Of a stretch of DNA of 64,000 bases, positions 26,501-35,500 are shown one piece after another. The notes under the pieces were generated by a model. The model saw nothing but the letters and a program-made list of their open reading frames with translations. It was not told the origin of the DNA and made no database searches. A program made the position numbers and the translations under genes. Each line of letters opens with the position of its first letter. The first letter of the stretch is position 1. Origin of the DNA: Trichobilharzia szidati (taxonomy: Eukaryota; Platyhelminthes; Trematoda; Strigeidida; Schistosomatidae); the NCBI GenBank assembly GCA_944472155.2, contig OX235272.1:107328020-107392019 (forward strand). Direction: 5' to 3'.

Positions 26501-29500
26501 AAGTTTGCTACGTTCTCCTTTATCGCTGTGAGAAATGACCATTGAAAGTGGAAGGAAAGGTTAGCTGTCTTTGATCGTAAGTGTCCGCGTTCTATCCCTC
26601 TTATTAAGTTGTATAATGTGGTCAGTAATACTGAGTCTAGGCATCAAGTGTTGGATAGGGAGGGCTCGTCAAGTAGCGAAGTTGTGCAGCTGCATTCATT
26701 GAGGCAGTGATGAAGAGTTACACATCAAGCCATCCCCCCTACTAGTAGAGTAATGTTAGGTGACCTAGGTTGAGGATGGAAGGAGGATAACGAGATACAA
26801 GTTAGGGTTAGGATTCAGTTTTAGGCACTTTTTCTGTGTTAATAAATCAACACCGTTAGTCAGTTATAAACAGCATTTGTTGTTAGTAATAGACACAATT
26901 TCTTTGTTATTGCCCCCAGTATCCACCTACACAAAATTTGATTGGCCACATCAAGGTCATTGGGTCAGTCATTCACATGATCTACTATCCTTTAACAATC
27001 TATATTCGGAAAAATAAAATGTCGGACTTCAATCAATATACAGTCAGTGTAGCGACTGTTTAATACAAGGGGATCAGTTAAAATCTAAATTTGTTGGCCT
27101 ATTATGTTGATGGAGGCTGGAGGCAAATGACATTCAGGGGATTATCACAACTTTGTAAAGGGTTTTAAGACTAGATCATGAGTACATTACATCTAATAAT
27201 ATATTGACACAATGGAGATTTGCAGATTAAGGGGGGATGCCTTCAAAGTATAGTTCTGTTGTCTGCAATGAATAATTTTATTGGTAATTTACATGTCATG
27301 TTAGCATTTAACAGTGAAAGCTTCGTAATTAATCGATACAGCTCATAGAATACGACAGTACGAAAAACTTTTAATATGTGCTACTCAGCGATCACATAGA
27401 CTGCTTATGCGGTTAGTAGAACTAAGTTACAGGATCTCATCATGAACTGACATCGGTTAGAGAACCATTGGGAAACCACCAGGAGTACTGGACAGCTGTT
27501 TTGTCAGCCTAGTTTGGGATTCATCAGCAGTACACACCGACTGATGTCCAAACCCACGACCTTCTGGTTACAAGGCTAGCGAGATCGTAGATGATTAAGC
27601 CACTGGGACCCAACCCAATGGCCAGCTCATGAATCCTAGATTCTGCCAATTCATGATATAGCGCGACTGGCACTAGCCAATGTCATCGCTGGTGCGAGTA
27701 TTTGTCTTCATACTCGACCTGCTGTATCCCACTGGTCATGACTTCCCAAAAGAATCAAGGTAACTAACTACCTACCTACCTGAATAGGGCCAGTCACTAG
27801 TGAGCATCGGAACTAAGTTACCCGACATCGAGGTATGAGGCGCAAAATTACTTTATGAGGAGGTGTTAATACTACTCAGTTGCCCAAACTAAAATAGATG
27901 GAGCAAGACTTGAACATAATATCAATTAACTGAAAGTGGTAGTGCTTAAGGCGAATAAGGTGAGGAGAAGAAGTGCTCAACTGCTCCACTAGATGATAAA
28001 CTTAAGTACTTTATTTTGGGATGGTATAAAAACGAACAATTCAAAAAAAATAATCAATGAAGTTACCTTTGTAACCATTGGTTTCAAAATTGGCAAAACA
28101 TCAATTGTACAATATTCAAATAAAGTATTTGTAGCATTACAAGCTGATAGTAGAAATTGTTGAGTGTCATCTCTTCTTCCAGATGATAAACTGTTTGCAT
28201 TTGATGAATTTGATGATATCGTTAAAACATTGACACGATGTAGATCTAGCGTTATATTGGAAACTAGATAATCTGCATTGTTTGTGATGAGTTCGTTTAA
28301 ACTACAATTTGAAAAGATAAATATACAATACGTATATTTATCGATCTGTGATCAAAATTGCAATCCTAAAACCTAACAGATGAAAATCAATTTGATGCTC
28401 AGCAATGATCTGGAGTTCTAGTAAGTGGGGTTAGAACTGACAGGCTGTTGGATTCTATAGCTTTAGTTGAATCGTTAAAGATTTCGCCTCTAAATCTGAA
28501 GGTCCCGGGTTCGACCCCCAGTTGGGTCATACATGGGTGCATGTTGTTGAGAAATAGCAAACCGGTACGAAATAAATGTATAGTACGCTGTGGTTTTCAG
28601 TGGTTCTCTCTAACTGATGGCGTTTGGTGATCCACGTTGAAATGAATCGAACCTTATCACAAACCAACACTTGACGATTATCAAGTATTGATTTTTACAG
28701 ATTTTGTCTGATTAGTTGGAGGAATTCATCAATAAGACCATTGAGCTTAATGGTCTACGAGCTCGCTACTTGTTACCAAAAGGCCATGGATTCGAACCTT
28801 ACGGTGGGTGCGTACTTCTGAAGAGTCCCAAACTAGGACGAAACGGTTGGCTGTCCAGTACTCCCAGATGGTTTTCCAATGGTTCTCTAATCGTTTCTCT
28901 AATCCTCCAACTTGGCAAATAATCAAAATTTAACCACTTAGCCTAATTTGTTGAGAGGTAAAGTGAAATTTATGTAAATGAACACAACAACATAGGAAAG
29001 TTTTGTGAAAAAGAGAAACAACGCATACATGTACTTCCCTTTATAGCTTTAAGCAAGCACTAGTCAAGACTCTACTATAAAGCTAGGAAAATATGTTCTA
29101 CAGAGAAAATGGATGAAGAATTTATGATTCTCGAAAAAAATGTTGAAAAACGACGATTACCCTCAGAGGTTTATTAACAACAAGTACGGAAGCTCTGAAG
29201 GCTCAAACATCAAACAAATTACGGTGGGGTAAAAGCCTGTCTTCATTCAACTCGATTTTAAAGGTGGAAATATTGCAGCAATAGTCAACAGATGATTGAC
29301 TGCGTCACTAGCCACAGTCTATCCTGCAGCTGGCTTAGTTGGTTTCCATCTATCGGAAAACATACTCCTTGATGCAGTCAAAAGTCGACAGATACCCCAA
29401 TCATGTTAACTTCAAGTGTTTATACAAATTTACGTGTATCTGCGGGAGCAGTTACATTGGGGGGACATGAAGAAGAAGGTACACCTCCGATTTTCTGCAC

Positions 29501-32500
29501 ATGTACCGAAAAGCCTACGTCTCCAACGGGGAACAAACGCTGACAACAGTGCCATTATCAGGCATTTTCTTCATACGGGACATGAGGTGGAAATCGCGAA
29601 ATGCTTTAAAAATCATCAATAGACAATCAGTCATCTCTCAAGTTTACCTAAGCAATCTCCATCAAGTACCTGGGGACCGATTTATGTGTTCAGAAAGAAG
29701 CGGTTATCGGTCTTTCCTTACCCTGAATGGTAATTGGTTGTCTTCACCGTTTTTCTCTTTCATTTTATTACGTAATCTTTGGCTTTAACCTCACCCCACC
29801 CATTCTGATATAGTGTAATTTTGCCTGTCTCTTATTTCTATGATTTCAGCTGAACGCAGTATACTGTTACCCAATTTATCAGTTACTCATCACCTTACGC
29901 ATCTCTCGTGTTTATTAATTGACTCCTTTGAACTCTCTGTGCAAAAACTATGTAAGCGTAATTTTCTGAGCACTGTTCACTAATCCCGGAGCCTCCTGTC
30001 AACTGACATTATGTAAAATTTACAAGGATGTTAAACCTATTCTGACAACAGTAAAGAATAGACACCAAAACCAAATGACATTGAATCAACCAATAAGACG
30101 GCTGAGCCTTACAGATGGATGGTGTTCATAATTTTCTCTGCAAGTTTCACTTACAGATATCTTAAAACCAATAATACGACTGGTCAGTCCTCCTAGGCAC
30201 TACCATTTTATACACTCGACTGGAAGAGTTATCCGCAACTATCATCATTAGACAGTATTCACCATAAAATCAATCATACTTCTGAATTAGTAGATGCTAT
30301 AATTGAAACTCATACAAATTCTATTGAAGGATTTTGAATGCATCTAAAAAAACGTAATATAATAGTAAATGGTGCCCGATATGATATGAGATATTGTGGT
30401 GAGAGCTGTCTGCTAGCCAAAATTGGTAGACAGCAATTTACGTCAATGTTTATGTCCTGAATAATGGTCATGAGAAAAAAACAAGAAAAAAGACACTAAC
30501 TCAACAACCAATCACAGCAGACTTAGCGTGGGTGGATACAATTAGCGGATATACGGTCTGACTTTCAAAGAAATGATCTCAAAGAGATGACAGAATAGCC
30601 TTCAAGCAGGAAAACAACCAATCAGAAGACGTTACCTCTCTGTTAACAATAACGCTAATAATAATGTACATAAAAATACATAAATATCTCTTGAATTTCT
30701 CGATAAAGATAAAAATAAAAAACACCTCAGAAAACTACTATAATTATTTTTTAAACTATTTTATACATCTTCTTACTTTGAATATTTACAGTTAACTGCT
30801 ACTTGATTTAAACAAACTCGCGCTGTCTGACCAATTAAGTCGTTACGTGGAAACAATGATACAGTTGGCAATAGACCAATACGTAAACATTCATTAAAGT
30901 GTTCATCTTCCAGATTATGCTTAGATGAAGAATTTGTTTTCATTGGTAAAAGATTTATCTGCAGATTACCAAGAAAATAAAACAGTTCAGGTTGGAATTT
31001 ATGTTAACCAACACACACATTAAAACAGATTAAGAAATTGAATAAAAAAATACAGAAGGAAGATTCTCTACATCTTGTTAACGTCATCACTCAGGAGGGA
31101 AGACTATATAATCTGCATATTCTAAGTCAACCAGGCTTTCAAAGTCATTTACCGCATGCCAACTAATCTTTACTTCACTTTATGATTTAGCCTACTGCAT
31201 ACTGCTAAGGCTGGCTAATGGAATCAGCATTACAAAGCCTAATCTATGTATCCGAAAGAAGCTGGTTCAAACACTACTCTAACCTGGACCATCAAGATAC
31301 TAATGATCCTTAATTGGTTGTGAAAATTTCCTTAATTTTATTTTGATATTCTATTTTCTACTACATTTGTATGCTGATTATAATTTAGGCATCTTTAGTG
31401 ATCTGTAATTCCATTGACCTTACTTAACAAATCGGTAGTATTTAAAAAACACGAATATTGTTATTGAACAATATTCTAGAATATTCTATGTATCTAAAGA
31501 TATATGTAATTGTACAGCCAGAAAAGAAAATTATCGAAAAGAATATTCTTCGCTCAATTTTATGTTTTTTCTAGATGTCTAAAAATACGGAGTTGAATTC
31601 ACAAGTGAATACGCAGACAACAGAATATATATATACATATATCAGTGATAGATATGTCAATTCGTGTTTCACACAAGCATCGTTCATTGAATTCATCTCC
31701 GTTATTCAATATTCCCGCAGCTAGCACACATATTTATATCCTAATCCTTTATACTACTTATAAATCTCGAGAGTAGCACAAACCACAATTACACTTTTTC
31801 GTTTCTTCCCTTTCCGAGTCTTAGCGTCTGCTGCCAATTGAAGGCATATCCGTTCATAATTCCTCCTGCATATTTGTTGGGTAATATGTTCATGTATATA
31901 TATACATATATATCTAATTATCTACATGTCATTTTACATGTCTGTTTGTACTTCTCTCACCCCACTTATTATTGATTTATTACCTGATTTTATCTCACCC
32001 TACTTATGACCTTCGGAATCCTATTGGTTGTTCACTGTCTTAGTTTATCAATGACATTGGTTATCCTCAAGGTCATTTTAAACATATATATACGCAAGCC
32101 CTGACAGCTTTCTTTGACTTGTTTTGAGACAGTGAAAGCTCTCCTACCAACGTCCAATCTTCTCTTCTGTCCTTTTGCGGCCAGACGGTAATATTATTAC
32201 TATTGTCATTGTTGACGAGCGATTAAAATAGACTAGCCAGCGCATTAAAGTTAGTATTCGTTCTAATCTACTACGTCATAATTCCAGTTATAATGTGGCG
32301 AGAGCTGTCTGCAAGCCAAAATTCCATCAACGTTCACGTCCCGAATCATGGTCATGAGGAAGCAAACAATAACAAAGCTTAACCTTGAGAAAATTACCAG
32401 CCAATCACAACGGAGTTAAAGTATAGAAATATGATTCACAGATATATAACTTCATTTTCTGAGAAACGGCCTCAAAAGCAATAACAGAATAACCTTCAGC

Positions 32501-35500
32501 AAGGAAACAACCAATCAGAAGAGGTTGTTTAACCGCTAACAATAATACTAATAATAATGTACACAAAAATCTATAAAAACCTCTTGATTTTCTCAATAAA
32601 CGGTCAAAAATAAAATAAATTAAGCGCAGCTTACCTGTGATACAGTACAAAACATTTCTAGTAACAAACATATGCATATCGAATTTATTTTAATATCTTT
32701 CAATTGATTTTTCTCTGTAGACTTTGGAATATCTTCATTCTTTACAGATTCTATAGCCGGCCATGATTTATACGTGGTGTTTTGTTTGGCGATATCCACA
32801 TTGTTATTTTCAACAGTGTTGTCAGTATTTTCAGATAATAAATCAGTAGGCAGTTTTAATATCTCTGAATCGAAGTATAGGCTCATAAAGCTTCTACACA
32901 GAAACATATTAAACAAAAAGGAGTAAAGATGAGTAATGTTCATGAATGTTAAATAATAAGGAGTATAGGGGAAATCATCGAAGCACCACATGCGCCAAAC
33001 AGCAGAGGCTATTGCGATTCGCCTCAAACAACCAGGGCTCTGTGTTCAAAAGAAGCAAGTTCAGCCCCTACTACTGCTTTGGCTGGCCTTCAGTAGAGAC
33101 TATAAATTCATGAAGTTGCAATTTTTTTTCTGAAATTCAGCTTATTTTTATGTTGATGCTATTGAGCTGTAATCTATCAAAATTATTGATTCGATGTTAT
33201 TTAAGCATTAATTTTGTTTATAACACTAATTCATTCATTCACTATAATATATATATATATATAACTGTAGAGCCTGATGGTGAAGGGGTTATCGAAAAGA
33301 GTACTCTTTGTTCAGTATCCATTCTTTTGAAAAATTTTAATAGGCATTTTAAATCAGAAAAACTAACAAACAAAATAAAGGCTATGTTGACAGGTTATGA
33401 GACTCAACCTTAGTTTTATTTATTTAAAAGACAATGAAGATATCAGGAGGTTAGTTACAGTATATATTGAGACGAAAATACAAGGAGAGGGAAAAACGGT
33501 ATGAAAACATCTAGGGATAATTACCAACAGCATTCAAAGGAGAGTTCATCAATTACCTTATATCACCTTCAAAATGAGAAGAAAGAAGGTAACGTAACTG
33601 ATTCCGACTGACAGCCATGTGTTGATAACGTCTGTCTTGAGTTACAGAGTCACATAACGTATCAGCCCCTATTAAGGGAGTCATGATGTAACCTTAATTA
33701 TTCTTCATACAACATGTGCCATGTTATATTTGCTCACAATCTTTCCTCCTTATTTGTCTAGCCGCTGGAATTATATTCGTTGCACAGCAAGAGTAAACAA
33801 TATAGATACCAAAGTCAGTCAGATGACCTTGATTTGACCAATTAGACAGCTCAGCATTACATATGGTCGTTGAAAATATCTCCTAGACTTGGTTTTTGAT
33901 TTTTTTTCTGTGGAAAATGAGTTGGTAGGGAGGAATAAAACATGCATATGCGGTGGAGGGATAATGACTCTGAAAAAGTATTGCCGGGCTACTACTGATG
34001 GTTATACATTCAAATGCAACCACTTTATATGAGGAAGTCTGTATAAGTTGGTATGTCTAGAACCACTTTCTATGAGAATCTGGAGCCAGTTTTTGCAGCA
34101 TATATGGTTTATTTTTATTACATATATATATCGTAGATACACTTCTATGTAAATTGAGTACCACTTCTCACCTAGAAGAATCTGATCGCCTGTTTCAGGG
34201 TCGTCTGTAGTTGGTGTCTATTCTTTACTGTTGCCCGTTGCACATATCGAAGCCCTCACAGTCAATGTATCGAGATGAAATCATCTACAGAAAGACGATC
34301 TGCATTATGTCCAAACACACGCCATCGGACTTGAGGACTACTAACGCGGTGACACCAGTGACTTCAAGCAATGCTTTGAGAAACAGTGATGATTTGACAA
34401 TCAGATTTGTGGCACGGAGACGTACAGTTTAACAGGATTAGGATTAGAGCAAGACTAAACACATTAATCATTATAAACCCAACTTTTGGAGGCTATAGGT
34501 TGCCTAAGGTTGGCGAATTTGAGAGTTCTGGTGGTTTCAACTGTGACTCAGAAGCTGTCAGCTGGATGATGTGGGTGGTAACCAACTATTCATATCAATC
34601 AATCAATCGATCGATCGATCAGAAGTATATACCATCATGTAAAAGTTTCACCTATCAGACCACCTCCAGTACTCACAAGACTACCTAGATATGTGAAAGC
34701 TATGGTGATTCATATGCAATGGTGAGTTCAGACAGGGGACCCTGTCAAACTATCACCAGTACTTTACGCTTAAAAGGTGTAAAGCAGGAAAGAAAAAAGT
34801 CGTGTGTAAAGTTGTTCGGCAACAAATAATAAAAGGTATAAATTAAATAAACAAATTATCAAACTTACAGGCAAACGGTTTTACGTTCGCTTAGTGATAT
34901 TTTATCTAAAGATAGAATGAAAAGTAAACGAAACGAAATCTCAGGTTTTAGAACAAAATAAAGGAGATATATGTATATGCATTTATATATGGCTAAAGTA
35001 TACGTGGCGTATCCTAAAGTTTGTGGAAGCCCACTAAGCACCACTAACTACCAATGGAGTGCGACCGCACCAATGACCTTGAAACGCTCACTGAGCAAGT
35101 TAGTGAAACCTGGCAGATAATGCTGTCATCATCAATAAAATATGCTCATCGAAGTGTTATGCTATTCAATGAGATATCTGACAAGTTTCAGCTTAGGTTT
35201 GGGAAAGATTAAGTTACGCTTTAAGCCAAGGACAAGTTAGGGTTAGGTTAACCTAATAAAGGCGACATTAGGGTTGGTTCGAGTTAGATTACAGTTAGTT
35301 TAGGGATATTTTCACCTTAGAGTTAGGTTAAGCAAATATTAGGGATATTGTTAGGGTTGGAAGACCTAAATAATTACATACATAGAATGTGGTTAAATTA
35401 CTCTGTTGATATAAGAATAGAACTTGTGCACTGTGGTAGAGTATAATTCCATTGTGGGTAAAATTTATTTTGATAAAGTTTCACAGTGTTATACAGTAAT

